A DNA stretch of 64,000 nt, from NCBI GenBank assembly GCA_903813345.2, contig CAIIXF020000006.1, positions 8,112,989 to 8,176,988 on the forward strand, read 5' to 3'. Below are positions 22,301 to 37,300 of this stretch, piece by piece. Position 1 is the stretch's first letter. Each line of letters starts with the position of its first letter. The stretch comes from Owenia fusiformis. Its lineage: Eukaryota > Annelida > Polychaeta > Sabellida > Oweniidae. Below the pieces are notes generated by a model, which saw only the letters and a list, made by a program, of their open reading frames with translations, was not told where the DNA came from and did not search any database. A program made the translations under genes and the position numbers.

Positions 22301-25300
22301 TCCCATAATGCAACCTGAGATGTCTGGACTTTAGCGTGAGATCGTGACCTGTAAATCAGAGTAAACCAAGACTTTGCAGAGGAAAGACCTCGTTAATTTG
22401 TATCGTTTTATGTGGTAGCGTGTTCGATGTGAATTGCGAACTAGATTACATGATATTTGGATTATTTGCTGACATTATTTGCTGCAGTTTTTGCGTCCGT
22501 TGTGACTGTGCGAGATACAAGAAGATAACAGCCAGTTTTGGGTGAGTTGGCAATTTGATTATTGAGTTTGACGCCATATTGCTGTCCGCCATTTTGATTT
22601 CTTCTTCCCAGAATTCCCAGCGGTCGGCCATCTTTATTTTTACGGAAGTGATGTCATTTTAAGAAGTAATTCCTCCTCCGAGTAATTAAGGCTCTTGTCT
22701 AATCTCAGTTTGATTGATATTCGAGAGTCGTGTCTGCTCCGAGGACTCCGAGGACCGAGTGATTACTCCTCCAATTATTTAAGTGTTATATCTCCTCCGA
22801 GTTATATTTGGTCCGAGTAGTTACAGCTCTGTCTAATCTCCGTTGTGATTGATATTCGAGAGTTGTATCTGCTCCGAGGATTGCCAGCTCCGAGTGAATA
22901 CTCCTCCATCTAGTTGAGAGCCATATCTGCTCCGAGGACTCACTGCTCCGAGTGATTACTCCTCCATTTATTCTAGAGTGGAATCTGCTCCGAGGGTTGA
23001 GGATACAGCTCTGTCTAATCTCAGTTTATTGATCGATATTCGTGAGTTGCTCCTCCTCCTCTGAGTTATTGATGATCCGAAATCGATACAAGTTGCTGAA
23101 CTTGACGCATCCTCCGAGGTGATTTGACTCCTCCAGAAGCTAGGTACTGAGGTTACACTACCGGAACCAAAGTATCCCTGGGTTGCAAGGTTTACTCTCA
23201 TTGGAGCCAAGGTTACACTCCCGGAACTGAGGTACTCCACGATCGAGAAGTGGCAGCTCTGGTCTAATCTCACCATTTGATTGACATTCCAGAGTTGTTA
23301 TTTCTCTGTAGAAGTTGTAGTGGTCTCTCTTGTGAAGTGGTGACTCCTTGAGCAGAAGTTACTCCAGAGCCTGGACTCCTTCCAAGAGACAGTGTGAGTA
23401 GAGGTTGAGAAGAGATTACTGTGGTGACGAGGTTACTATAGAGACGGGAAGACTCCCGGTGCGGAAGGTACTCCCAATAGCCAGGGTTGCGTTCAGGAGC
23501 AGAGGTTTCCCCTGAGACGAGACAACTCCTGGAGTGGAAGGTACTCCAATAGCTAGGGTCTTGTACAAAAGAAGAGGTTTCTCCTGTGAAGTGGCGACTC
23601 CCCGAGCAGAAGATACTCCCGGAGCCTGGACCCCTTCCACGAGACAGTTTTATAGAGACAATATAACTCCTTGAGCCGAGGTTACACTTCCGGAACCAAA
23701 ACTCCCGGAGCCCTGATTCCTCCGAGGTGAGAAGACTGAGGGACATTGGTGTGTGTTTACTGGGAGCAGTCACATCCCAGGTCTTATCTCAGCGGAGCCC
23801 CGATTCCTCTGAGACGAGACGACTCTGAGGGACAGCGCAGTGAAGATTATTTGGAGCATTTATAACTCGGGTCTAATCTCAGAGTATTGATTGACATTCC
23901 CGAGTGGTTCCTCCTCCATAGATATCACATTGCAACAGTGATATAGACGAGACGATACCTAGAGCAGAAGGACCTCCTAGAGGGTGAAGATAGTTCATAG
24001 GAGCAGATCCTCCTCCTTTTACAATTATTCAAGAAGGTGTTATTAGAAGAGAGAGAAGACTGGAAGAAGCTGAACAGAGACATTGAAGCTGTATATAGAC
24101 ATTTTGAATTTACTTGTACTATTATTTTACGTTTGAATAGATTTTAAAATCCCTGTATATCATTGTTATATTGCCATCTTTGAAAGGTAACTGCCGTACC
24201 ACCAAACCAGGTCGGCACCCGTGTATAACACCTCCAAGATCCCTTATATCGTCCCTGGCCTTTCCTGAAGTTTGCATACAGGGTACTCCTGGGAATCGGC
24301 CAGGCGCGACAGTATCATATCGTATCATATTATATCGTATCATGTTGAGTTTACTTGAAAAAGGTAATATACTAGTAAATACATTAAAACCTGTATGTCT
24401 GAACACCTTTCATTTTGAACTTTATTTTGGTTCTGCCATTGAACTCCATGTGAAAAAAATTAAAATATGTCAATCCGAAGACTTTTTGCCAGTTCCATTA
24501 CATTCAGATAAGGCAGGTCCTACTGTATATCAATATAATTGTGAATTAAGCAATTTGTTGGTAACAAGTTGCTGAATAGTATAGTTTCCATATAGCTTTT
24601 GAAATCTCGCTAAATCTCGTTTTTCGTGAGATTTTAAGAGACTTGCATATTAGACCTTTAATGAATTACATAATCTTCTTTTAAATGGCATATTTGAATT
24701 CAGTGAAATGTTTTCTCCTTAAATAGCTTTGATTTACACAGTTATGTAATTTTAATAATTTTCTATGACAATTTAAAAAAACTTGGGCCAAATGTCCATA
24801 GATGCAATGCTAAAATTCTTTAAATCCGTGGATTATTTGTATGTCAATCAACATTTGCATGTTTAATCACAACATGTACATAAACAGGGTCATTCAAGTT
24901 TTATACAGATTCAACAAACACACTTTGATAAATCATGAAATTAAGCCACTTTTCCAAGATTTTAGCATGTAAATGAATGGAGCTCTAGCCCAAGTTAAAA
25001 GCTGAATAAAAGATGGCAGCACGAGATTTCATTGATTTTTCTGCTATTTAGAAACTATCCTATTAATTTAATGACATCACAATTATTATTACCATTGGTT
25101 GCACATATATGATTGTAGTAGTGTAAATGTTGAAAAATAAATTGAGTTGAAAGAATGACTTACATCACTTATTTCTTTGGCATTTGTCTCTCCTTTCAGT
25201 TCTTTCTTCACTCTGCATATTCTGAAAAATAAACAAATCAGGGACCATGAATCTATGAATCAGTACAATCCAAATTTCTGATGCATTAAGTAATTAATCT

Positions 25301-28300
25301 GGAGTTTAATTCTTTTTTTCAATTCAAAATAAATATATATCAATTTTCAATCTAAATTTTAATCAAACCATTTTGAGTATTATGATAATTTTAAAATCTG
25401 TTTAGACAATAGAGTTATTATTTGTTCAATAAAAGATATATTTCACTTTCATGATTTTATAACATGGGCTCTGTGGGGAATCTACCAAACCTGAAAATCA
25501 GATTCCCAAAAATAAAGTTTAAAATAAAGTTAAGCTGATAATGTTTAAAACCACATATTTCAGATCTTTGTAGCATTCAGATATGATGCAACATTAAATA
25601 TTTAGCGATTAAAAACTTTATTTTTACTAGCATCTAATCCATGGTTTCGCTAAGAAGAATATGCTAACATTTCACCTGTTTACCAAACACTTGTTTTCCT
25701 CAGTTAACATACTTTTAATTATTTTTGAATTTAGATCAATTTTATCTTTGTTTATCAACACTCAAAGATGTTTGTTTATTTTGTAACCTTTTCTCTTTTT
25801 GTACCTTACTGTATTAAATAATTGTTCTCTCCAGGATCTTCCATATGAAGCAGGTGTAAAATTCTCATTTTTCACAATATTGACAAAGTTGGTCAAAATA
25901 TGCCAATTCTCAATATTTTTTTGTTTTCAAGTTTAAAGTAAGTGACAATAGATTTCCAGGTGGGAAAAAGCCAATTTTCACAATTGCAAGTGGATGTTGT
26001 ATTTCATAAAACATACGGAACCATTTCTTGAAACTGATCTCTATCTACTGAATGAATTAACAAATCATAGCCATAACCAGAACAACGGCAACGCCAAAGC
26101 GTAGCGAATCCCATCGAACAGAAATGGCTGGCATTTTTACAAACGAATAGCAAATATCATAAAACAACACACCAGAAAGGCCACCATTTTCAAAATGGTT
26201 GCTCACTAGCCAAGTTGTCATCAGAAGAAATAATATGCTTTTAAGTAGCCACCTCTAAAATTTTTGAAAAATCACACATGTACTTGTAAAATAACACACA
26301 TAAAAATGGTTTCCATTTTTCAAAATGGCCGACTACTCCCCAAAGTTTTATTAGACAATGTGCCATGCTTAAAGTATTCACATATCAAATCTGAACAAAA
26401 TCGCTCAACTACTTTTCGAGTTATAGTAAAATACGTTAAAATGGCGGCCATTTTTCAAAATGGCCACCTTATACCAAAAGTGTCATTAGAAATAGACAGT
26501 GTGCCATGCTTATAGTATTCACATACCAAATATGAACAAAATCGCTCCACTACTTTTCAAGTTATAGTAAAATACGTTAAAATGGCGGCCATTTTTCAAA
26601 ATTTTTTTCAAAATGGCCACCTTCTACCAAAAGTGTCATAGCACAGTGTGCCATGCTTATAGTATTCACATACCAAATATGAACAAAACTGCTCCACTAC
26701 TTTTCGAGTTATAGTAAAAGACGTTAAAATGGCGGCCATTTTTCAATTTTTTTTCAAAATGGCCACCTTCTACCCAAAGTGTCATAGGACAGTGTGCCAT
26801 GCTTATAGTATTCACATACCAAATATGAACAAAATAGCTCCACTACTTTTCGAGTTATAGTAAAATATGTTAAAATGGCGGCCATTTTTCAAAATGGCCG
26901 CCTTCTACCAAAAGTGTCTTTAGACAGTGTGCAATGCTTATAGTATTCACATACCAAATATGAACAAAATCGCTCCACTATTTTTTGAGTTACAGCAAAA
27001 ATCGTAAAATAACGAGTAAAGGCCGCCATTTTTCAAGATGGCTGCCATGTGCTTCTTTAATATCTACATTTGTAGCATTATTAATGCCCCTTATAATTTT
27101 TTTACATTTAAAACATATTGCTATTACAGTTTTACATATAGCACCTAAATTACTGTAAAATCGGCACTAAAATGGCCGCCATTTTGAAATGAGCGGCCAT
27201 TTTGAAAATTGGCTTTCGAGCAGAACTTCTACCCCCATAGGGTATATGTGTACAAAATATGAACAAAATCGGGCCAACGGAATTTGAGTTATTGCCCGGA
27301 CGGACGGACGGACGTACGTACGGACGGACGGACGTACGTACGTACGTACGTACGGACGGACGGACGGACGGACGGAGGCGTTCCCTATATCCCTCCGAAC
27401 TTCGTTCGATGGGATAATAAAAGTGACACATGCATGCTTCAATATAGAGAAAATCATTTTATTACTAACCTATTTATGTTAACAATTTAAACCCATGAAA
27501 AAGTGTCAAGTACACAGATAGTGAAGATAATAAACATCATTTTAAGGTAAAGAAATTTACCATACAATGTATTTATTTTTAATATTATCAAACTGTATAT
27601 AAACGCCAATTGACCTTTTTAACTGATAGTGATGAATCACACAAACTAGATAAAAAATAGGATTTTGTTAGCCACATGTAAAATTCTCAATTAAAGTAAG
27701 TGGTTATATTAATAATTGAAAGTAAACATATTTTTTAACATGTGAACCTGCACGCTGTGAGCCACGCTTGTAACTAAAATCCTTTCGTAAGAAGTTTCAT
27801 AATGATGATTTCATGGTCAAATCATCAGTTTCACCATACACTGACAGACATTGAATACCATATGAATTAAGGTATGTATTAAATGCATATATATCTAATG
27901 TTACAGGTATTAAGCATTATTGTTCAATATCATTTTTTCATCTTGGGTCAAGTAGACAGTAAAAATCAGTTGTAATAAAAAATTGTGCAAAAAATGTTCA
28001 AAGTAAATCCACATGTTGTGAATTACCAGTAATCTTAATAAAATAATAAAATTGATAATATTTTCTACATTTTCATGAATATACACAAAATACATCATTC
28101 AAAATCACTGCCAAAATGCTTATATGACATTTGTCTATTCAAACACATGAAAAATCTTTAGCCATGATTTTGATCTGATGTAATAATGATACTAAGATTT
28201 TGTAATAGAATCTATCCTTATATATTATCTACAGATACCATGGAAGATACAAGCACAGTCCATGGCAAGCTTTCAGACAAGAGCACTCGAAAACTGATTT

Positions 28301-31300
28301 GTAAAATAAAGAACTTTCTGCACACACTCTGTATATTTGGAACTTTAAAGCGCGATCAGTTGTGTGAGGCACAAAACCTTACAGAAATAGAATGCGACGT
28401 TATACTAAAACATTATGAATCCTGTGGAAGTTCAACTGCGCAATTTATCAACTGTCTACTACAAAGTGGATTTTTCGACCCATTGGAAAATCTTTCCGAA
28501 AGGTTAATCCCTAGTATAATAGACAAGAATCAACTGAATGAAAATGCCAGGAAATATGCTAAAATTGTGTATCTGGACCCAATAGCTAATACAGAAACAC
28601 AAAATGCATGCCCAGGCTCTTATTATGAGAATTATGAATACATAGATGTTAACAGGCCTGATGTGTATGGTCTTACGGCATTGGAGTATGCCCTGATTTA
28701 TGAGAGATCAGACTTGGTGAGAATATTGCTTCAGGTTCCCCAGTTAGACCCAAACACCACGCTACATTTCACCATAGCTGGACTCAGTGCAGATGTTTTA
28801 ACAAATTTTCAAACTCGACCTTTAGCCGACATGGTTGCTAAGAGATCGATTTCACTGCAAAGCACGGTGAGAAAAGAGCAACTCTTGAATGGATTAGTCT
28901 GTCGCAAAAGTAAAGATTTTGTTGAAACGCTGCTGAAACACCCTAATTTGGATGTAAATGCTTTAGACTGTGATGGCCACTCCGCCTTATATGAAGCATC
29001 ACAAAATGGCCTATTTGGTATTGCAAAATTACTAATGGAACACAAAGATATTGACATTAACCAACATTGTATAGATGGCAATACAGCTTTACATGCAGCA
29101 ATCCAAAATGGCTGCCACAAAATGGCAAACGTATTACTTGACAATTCCAATATTAAGGTGAATGCATGTAACGGAAATGGAGAAACGGCTCTAATGCTTA
29201 GTGCAAATGAACCCCATCTCATTGAAAAAATGCTTACATCGTTCGATGACATTGACGTAAATGCTGTCGATAATAATGACCAGTATTCAACATTGCATAG
29301 AGCAGTATTAGCTAAGAATAAAGAATCGTGCCAGTTGCTATGTAAAGATGAACGTATTAACTCTTTGGTTAAAGACAAACATGACTTGACGCCCCTTGGG
29401 CTCCTTAAACACCAGAACTCATCAAGTGAGTACCCAGAAATATTAAAAGTACTACAGATCAAAGAGCGCAAGTGTCGAGAAGATGAAACATTAAAAATCA
29501 AAACAGCTTTAGAACATTTATCTGATGTGATCAGACAATCATATCTGATCTCTAATGTAAAAACTTTCATGCAGGCAGATATTGAAAAGATAAAATTTAA
29601 ACTATCCAGATCCACCAAAACAGAAGAATGAATGTTACCTGAAAATCTGACACATGAATTTTAATGTACAAAACTATTTATATTATTTATTTTAGTGAGA
29701 AAATAAGATGTATAATACATGGATTAGTAAAACAGGTTACTGTTACTGTTACTCATAATGATGCCCTGGACATTTTTATTGTAAACACATATGATATATT
29801 CAAGCTCAATACATTTGTATTTATTTATGCTTGTACTGCATCAGGTCTGTATACTTTTTTTTTAAAGCAAAAAGTCAGATGTATGACATGAAAAGTTGAT
29901 TTAAATTTCCAGAATGAAAACTTAAAAAACGATTTGAAGAAACATACTAGTAAATACACAGAAGTATAAAAAGTTGTTACAGGTGTTATAAATTTTTCTA
30001 ATGACATTTATGGTTAAGTAGAGTGAAGTAAGTGCATCATCTTATTGCATCTTTTTTCAAGTGGCAGTCAAGTACTTTTGTATTTGTTTATGTAAATAAT
30101 TTCATCACATGCTGCATAATTTTCAAACTGACAAAATGGTTATCTACTGCTGCCCTCTTTTATAACATATTTTTCTAGATTGGGTAGTACAGGTTCATAA
30201 ACACATATCCGTGTATCAGCAATTATACAATATAGTACTATGCTACTTTCGACAAACATTGGTTTACACATTGTAAAGACTTCTATCAAGATATACCAAA
30301 GCTGGTAAAGATGAATAACCCAGATGCGAGTAGAAATAATCTTGATTTACGTCATTAAAAATTCAAAATTCAGTCAAAGTAATATCATATTTGAAATCTA
30401 CATGTAAAATTACATCTAGAAATGTGGTTTTAAAAAGTGTTTATCAACTTTGAAAAATTAATTTTCTTTGAAAATGTGACTTCTAGCTCGGGGAGATTCC
30501 CCATAGACCCCATGCTATAAAATCACAAAAAGTGAAATATCTTTTCTTTTAGTGGACAGATAATATTTTGCTTTACTGGACATATTTTCATTAGTATAAG
30601 TATCAGGCACATAAGGGTTATATGAAAATTGAGCCACTTAAATTGATAATATTCAAGTTTAAGGGAACTTTCTTATATACCTGCCATGTTAATTGACCCG
30701 AATCAGCCACCTGGTGGTGAAACTGGTAACTACCTACTCGCATTTGGGTAATTTGGATTAAATTGAATTATCCAATTAGATACATTCAGAATACAATAGC
30801 CATCCATTCTATAGCAACAGATATTCAACAAGAACTTTCAAAAATTCGACTGAGATAAAGGATACTATCTTCGAAAACAAAAAACAAAAATAAGATAAGA
30901 AAAGGAAGAAACAATCAGCTTTTACAATCCAGGTGGGGCTTAGCTTTCAAAGTTTGATGACCAGAAACAAGATTTTTCCAAGCCTATATATATATGAATG
31001 TCTAATTACCTTGCTTGTATAAGGCAGCCTTTTCCTATAACACACAGCTCTCTGGGTGGCTCTATGGTAGTGAATAGAACATCTGGAACTTTGGATTTCC
31101 TGTAATATAAAGATAATATGTACTCATTTTGGGGTCAGGTCTGTCCCTAACAACACTTGGCAACACAGTCCATGTATGTACAGGGTGGGGCCAAAAAGTC
31201 CATTTTTGCTTTGACATAACTTTTTTGAAAATATATGGATTTCCATAAGATTTTGGCAGAATATGCAAAAATCAATTTTACAAATGTTCCTAAAGTTGGA

Positions 31301-34300
31301 TGAATAAATCTTTAGGGATTTTTGAATAATGAAGGTAAAAAGACACTAGGGGTCTATATGAAAAATTACAGATTTGAAACCTGTAAAGTGGAACACCTCT
31401 GTAAGTGGAACACTTTTCAGAGTCCCAAGACCAACTGACTGACCTAATGTTAAATGAACCTATATAAGTGGAACATTCCCAAATGGTGTTACATTTAGAC
31501 AGGTTTTACTGACTATAATATACAGTTGGGATAATAACTTGAAAATAAAAACACTAAACCCCCCCCCCCCCCCAAAAAAAAATCTTCTGCTTCTTTTGGA
31601 GTTGATGCACATATAAATGGCTGCTATTCTTTAAATGGCCACCTTACAATCAAGTTGTCAAAAGAAAATGTGTCATGCTTTAAAATATTTCATATAAAAT
31701 ATCTCTATATCCCCAAAATTCAAAAATCATTTAAAAAATGGCATTCAATAGTTTAGTAATATGTAAATCAACATGAACAGTACTGCTGAATATATAAATA
31801 CCTTCACAAGGCCATTTAATAAGCAGATATATGAGGAAAACATGATTAATCTTTCTAAAAATCAAACAAGCTATTACTGTGGTAGTTATGAAGTTCAAAA
31901 AAGGATAAGTTGCAGAATAAGGAGTTGCGTAACCTAACTTCAGCTACAGTGAAATATGATTAAATTCTCAATCTCTAATACGGATTAATTAAGTCTTTAA
32001 AGAATTAGAATCGGATATAATAGTTGAATATGACCTTGTAATAGTTGAATTCAGTTCAGCTATATTTTTAACCACTGAGTCAGAATAATTAATCATAAAA
32101 TATATAAACAAGAAAGTGATTTTCCAATATCACCTTACCTGAATGTATGGCCACTGATCGACCAAAGTAGTCATTTGAGAAAGTATTCAAATGAACAAAT
32201 AACTGATCTTAATGATCTGTTTCTCTCTATCTATCTCTCTCTATATATATGGTAGCCCGGACAGAATTGTTCAATGGTCACCTTTTCTTTCATAACTTTT
32301 TTAATTTTCAGTATTATCAAAATCTGATTACATATTTGAAAACTATAGTGAAATTCTGACATACAAAAAAATATTTAAGAAACATCTCTTAATTTATTGA
32401 TATTATAGGCGTTCATAGTATGAGTGACGCAAATACACAATTCACCATTTTGTCTCATATTTGTTCAAAAATGGTGGCATGTTAGTTGAGAGTTAATATT
32501 TAAGAAATGTCATGGGCCTACGAAATTATGTAGACTGCTGCCTTGGTATGAGGTAATGACTGCATTTATAACCATTTGTTTTTTATTTTGACTTGTATGT
32601 ATACCAGTTCTTAAAAAGGTTTGTACATTGTGTGTACAGTATATTGGTAAGGTCGCAGGACTTAAAGTTTTTTGGCCATTCGATTGTTACTTGTAGTGGA
32701 TTAGCAACCATGTTCGTTTAACCTGTGCAACTATAGGGTCATACTGCCACAGTTTGTAATGTCTTTCCCCAGTCACACGCCTCTTAACCCATCCTTGGCA
32801 TGCATGTGAATTGTTCTTCAGCTTTTCAATGGCCTCTGAGATGGCTGTTTGGAGCTCTTGAAAAGATTGAGGACCTACTCTCATCACACCCCGCACAGTG
32901 GGGCACCACCTTTTCAAATCCTCTTGAACACAACCCCGAACATTTCAATAGAGTTGATCATCAGGATTGTAACGGTAACTGTGACAGCATGGGACAATAG
33001 TCCTATGACAATCTTTAAATATTAACATGCAACTGAACATTCAAATTCACAAAATATGCCACCATTTTGAACAAATGTGAGGCAAAATGATGAATTATGT
33101 ATTTGCATCACTCATACTATGAACGCCTATAATATCAATAAATTAAGAGATGTTCCTAAAATATATTTTTTGTATGTCAGAATTTTACTCTAGTTTTCAA
33201 ATATGTAATCAGATTTTGATAATACTGAAAACTAAAAAAGTTATTTAAGAAAAAATGACCATTGAACAATTCTGTCCGGGCTACTTTATATATATGTATG
33301 TAATTAATTTACAACTCTTAAGCTCCTAGTAATATCCTGAAGCGTGACGAATAGTTTTACCCCATATTAACTCAGCTTAATTGCGATGTACAACAATGAG
33401 TCATTGTTGTTGGCGGAATTTAGAAGTTGTATGAATGAACAAGTCTTAAATTAAAAGCATTCAGGGATGAAATACATTTGCAGACATGTAATCTTTACTT
33501 ACCCACATATTGCACACTTGCTGAAATTGACTGGAAAGGGGGCGCTGTTTTCATTGTAAGGAATGTGACAGAGGCGGCAGGAGTATGTCATCCCATCATC
33601 CTCAGACCTACAATTTTAGTTAACATCTTAAATACGATGATGTTGACATATATACTGTAACAAATAGACCCAGAGTGAGGGGTATATCTGTCACTGAAAT
33701 TTGGTCTCATTTTGACATTTTTTGCCAAAGAACAAGAATAATGTTTTAAAATGTGTTCAATGGGTCCATGATTACTTTGGTCAAAATGTAAAACTCATTT
33801 TTATGAAAATTTTCTGCCATTTTTAAAGTTGTGGCCATTTTAAAAATTTCTTTGAAGTTGAACAATATATACCTTTCCAACAAATACGAAAAAATCCATC
33901 AGCTAGTATAATGATTGACAGAGAGACGGACTGACTGACAGATGGATTGACGGATGGATGGAGGGCTTCACTATATCCCTACTGAACTTTGTTCATTGGG
34001 ATTACAATGCACCAAATACAAGTATCTCGAGGTTCTAAACAGATGCATGGGTGAATGATGAAAAATAAGTCAAATTTATCTTGTCTCTTTTTGCTGTAGT
34101 TTATGTATAAATTATGTAAAAATATTGTCAATAGAACAAGAAAAATATTACATGTTTAGTTGTTTCACTTTTATCTCAGTCATATTGAAAATTTCCTCTC
34201 TAACAGTGAAGAACAAAATAATTATAATTTAACTTACTCCTCCGATAGATATCTATGCCTATCACTAGCATTCTGATTGGCTAGATTAACATCGACATGC

Positions 34301-37300
34301 AGCTTTTCATGAACTTTAACTTTCTCTTTTTCTTTTTCAAACTGTTGTCGATCCAATGATAATGTTAATAGATTTTGTCGCATGGCAGATTCAGGGTCAC
34401 AGTTTAAGTTAACGAGGGCAGCAGTTCCTGATGCCGATAATATAATAATTTCATCGCTGAAATAAAATCATGATATCATATTAAATACTGCTCCAATAAC
34501 TCCTTATCCAAAACATGGGGAGATAAACAGAACTAAATTTTGTTGAAAATTAAAGATTTGTTGTAGGTTCATATTTTTAGTGAATCATCTTCAGCGAAAA
34601 GAACATATCCTGATATGTCCTGTCACAAATGAGGAGAGAAATTGGAATCAAATGGCAACATCCGTATTACAGGAGATTATGATTAATTCTAGTGATTTAT
34701 AGTACTTAACGTTTTAGAAAGATGAAGCACATAATACTGTAAGCACGACCAGCGAGGAACCTGAGGGGATGCAACGTGGCATTGTATATGGAATATGAAT
34801 GAGGGGAAAACGAATGTAGATTAATGGGAAAATAAGAATTTTATATGGAATATATTAATGAGGGGAAAACGATTGTAGATTAATGGGAAAATAAGAATTA
34901 GAAACAAGGCATTAACATGCAAAAAGTATGGGTATTCTGCTTACCATATACTTGTCTGTTCACTATACCCTACAACAGAATGGCACCCTACAGCTCTAGC
35001 ATGCGACCTGATTTCTGTCCGAATCTCAGTCCACCATGCATCACGAGTTTCTGGCTCATCTACAAATATGTAAACACAAGTTCCATAAGAGACCAAAAAT
35101 ATCAAAAAACAAATAGAATAGCAGCACTTATGAGTATAACTAATCATGAAAAAACAAATCCCAAACAACAGCTACTTTAATGGCCCCCGATAGCAAGAAG
35201 CTACTACATTAATTGGCTCAGCAGTAGAACATGCATCCATGGAGCGGAAGGTCCTGGGTTTAATTCTGGCAATGGGCATTGAATTTAGCTCACTCCCTTT
35301 CATGTATCTGGGTTAACACTACCGCTTAATTTAAGCCCAAAAGAAATCCACTAACATGTTCCTTTTTTGCATTGCAAATAATTATATGTATTTGTAAGCT
35401 TCACCTGGATTATGAATCCTATCCAAGAGTTTCACAGATCGGGCTGATACAACGCCACCTATATGTACAATGAATCCACGAGGGAAACTAGTCATGGTGA
35501 AGAATGGGTACTCCTAAAAATAAAAAATAGCATAGGTCTCATTGGAAAGTGTTGCATGAAGAAACAGTCAGAAAATTCAAGGACTGGGCCTGTCATTTTG
35601 GGAAAATATATCCATATGCTTCGTATTTGGTCAAGATGTCGATAAATCCTGAATCATTGGGTCAGAAGCAATAACTGATTTTTCATTCAATTGCTACTTA
35701 TTAGGAAAACGGCATGTGTTCCAAACGGGGAATAGTGTGCAATTAAATGGAACTATCACTGAATAAGGTTAAAGGTCAAATGTAAACTTAATGATAATCA
35801 ATATGATAATTCATACATCTTGGGTGGGGGAATAAAAATATCTTCCCTTGGACAGATATTTCATTCTTAAAGGTAAATATGAGATCAAAATATTATGTTA
35901 TGTCACTGTAAAATATTGATCTACAACATATGAACCTAACAGAACCAAACAAGTACATATACAATATGTGGATTACATAATCCTCACATAATGTGAGTTC
36001 AACCTACCATGATATCAATACTATGGTTCCCCTGCTGTAAGAGAGATCTCATTTGTGAGGGGCGGGTTGCTACCCCGCCACCACTTCCCCCACCCCCACT
36101 TCCGCTGCCACCACTTCCAGCTATACTACTTCCTATAAGTATAGTATTGAGATAGGTAGATTAAAATCTAATATTTAATTGAAGATGATTTCACATTGAC
36201 ATTATCAATATCTGAGTTAATTTAATCCAGGCTCAAAAGTGGTTGCTGATTCAATGGATGCAATTTAAAATTGCTTTTGACCAATCAAAAGTGATTTTAC
36301 AATTTTTAAGAGACCACTTTGACCAATCAAAAGCGATATTACTTGTATGCTTCCAATAGCATGCTTTAACAACCAGTACAACAATAATGCCATCCACAGT
36401 TAAGCAAAATACAGAAATTGGATTCAATACAAATATAAATCAAATATATGTATAGACAAGGCACAAACATGCAAAATGTCACCCCCTGCCATTTGTAACG
36501 GATTCCAAACACCAAATATCAAACACAAACTGCCATCAACAAAACAGTTAGAGAATATAACCACTTCTGGTAGTGACATAAAAACTGTATATTGTGAACA
36601 CCACTTTTGCATTAAAAGATTCAATTTTCACTATGTTTATATTGAGGGGGAAAGACGGAGTATTAACAATATCATTACTAATAATAGTAGCCAACCCAAA
36701 AATATAGATTTAAAATCAGTGGTGTTCACACTGAGTGGTGTTCATTTACTTAAAGTGTTCACAATTCACAAACAGGTCACCATAGTAACTTTCCATAACA
36801 TCAATATGCACTTAAACCTCAGCAAACGTAAAATAGCATTACCCTGAAGCATAAAAACTAAATATAAATTGAAGATACATAAAATGTAATAAGTTCTTAC
36901 AATCTCTGACAGGGTGCGTCTGAGTTAATGTAAATAAAAATTCAGTTGTCAGGTAATTTTCCCTTTCCCAGAATTCACTTGAAATTGTCCTTGGTCACAG
37001 AAATGGAATAACATTGTACTGGGAGGTTTGGAATATAGGGTAGTGAAAATGCTCATTAAAGTTTTAAAACCAATATCAAAATATATAATTTCTTTATGGA
37101 GAGATAGATATACATAAAGCTGTATGTCCTGGACCTCGGCAACAGCAGGATAGACAGAAATATCCATCCCGTTCCCTGGATACACTACATGTATTCATTC
37201 CTGCACGTTACAAAGTTGTAGGTATGGGATAATCCTAATATCCTGAACCTGTCACTGTAGACTTCACAAAGGTATCACTCTTAAACTAAACACAGGTGCT

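Larger units (their letters stand above)
16734..24311 (+). mobile_element. Non-autonomous gag-protease LTR retrotransposon, complete, 7578 bp
   Basis: Two 2236-bp LTRs (16734-18969 and 22076-24311), each TG...CA, flank a 3.1-kb interior. A 4-bp target duplication 'gtat' lies at 16730-16733 and 24312-24315. A primer-binding site follows the 5' LTR and a purine tract precedes the 3' LTR. The interior codes for one 942-aa gag-protease ORF and lacks reverse transcriptase, RNase H and integrase, so mobility would need enzymes from another element. The LTRs differ at only about three places, so insertion is recent. It sits in a C2CD5 intron, opposite in strand. Confidence 0.95.

Noticed and set aside
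27150-27490. Arg/Pro/Ser/Val and Asp/Gly/Arg/Thr repetitive ORFs
   Set aside because: Translation of the (ggac)n/(gtac)n microsatellite, not a gene.
28186-28239. 18-residue N-terminal extension of the CARD-like ankyrin protein
   Set aside because: A strong splice acceptor at 28234 and an ideal ACCATGG context at 28240 favour the shorter protein.
35463-35645. Small plus-strand ORF over C2CD5 exon f
   Set aside because: Antisense shadow of a well-supported conserved exon.
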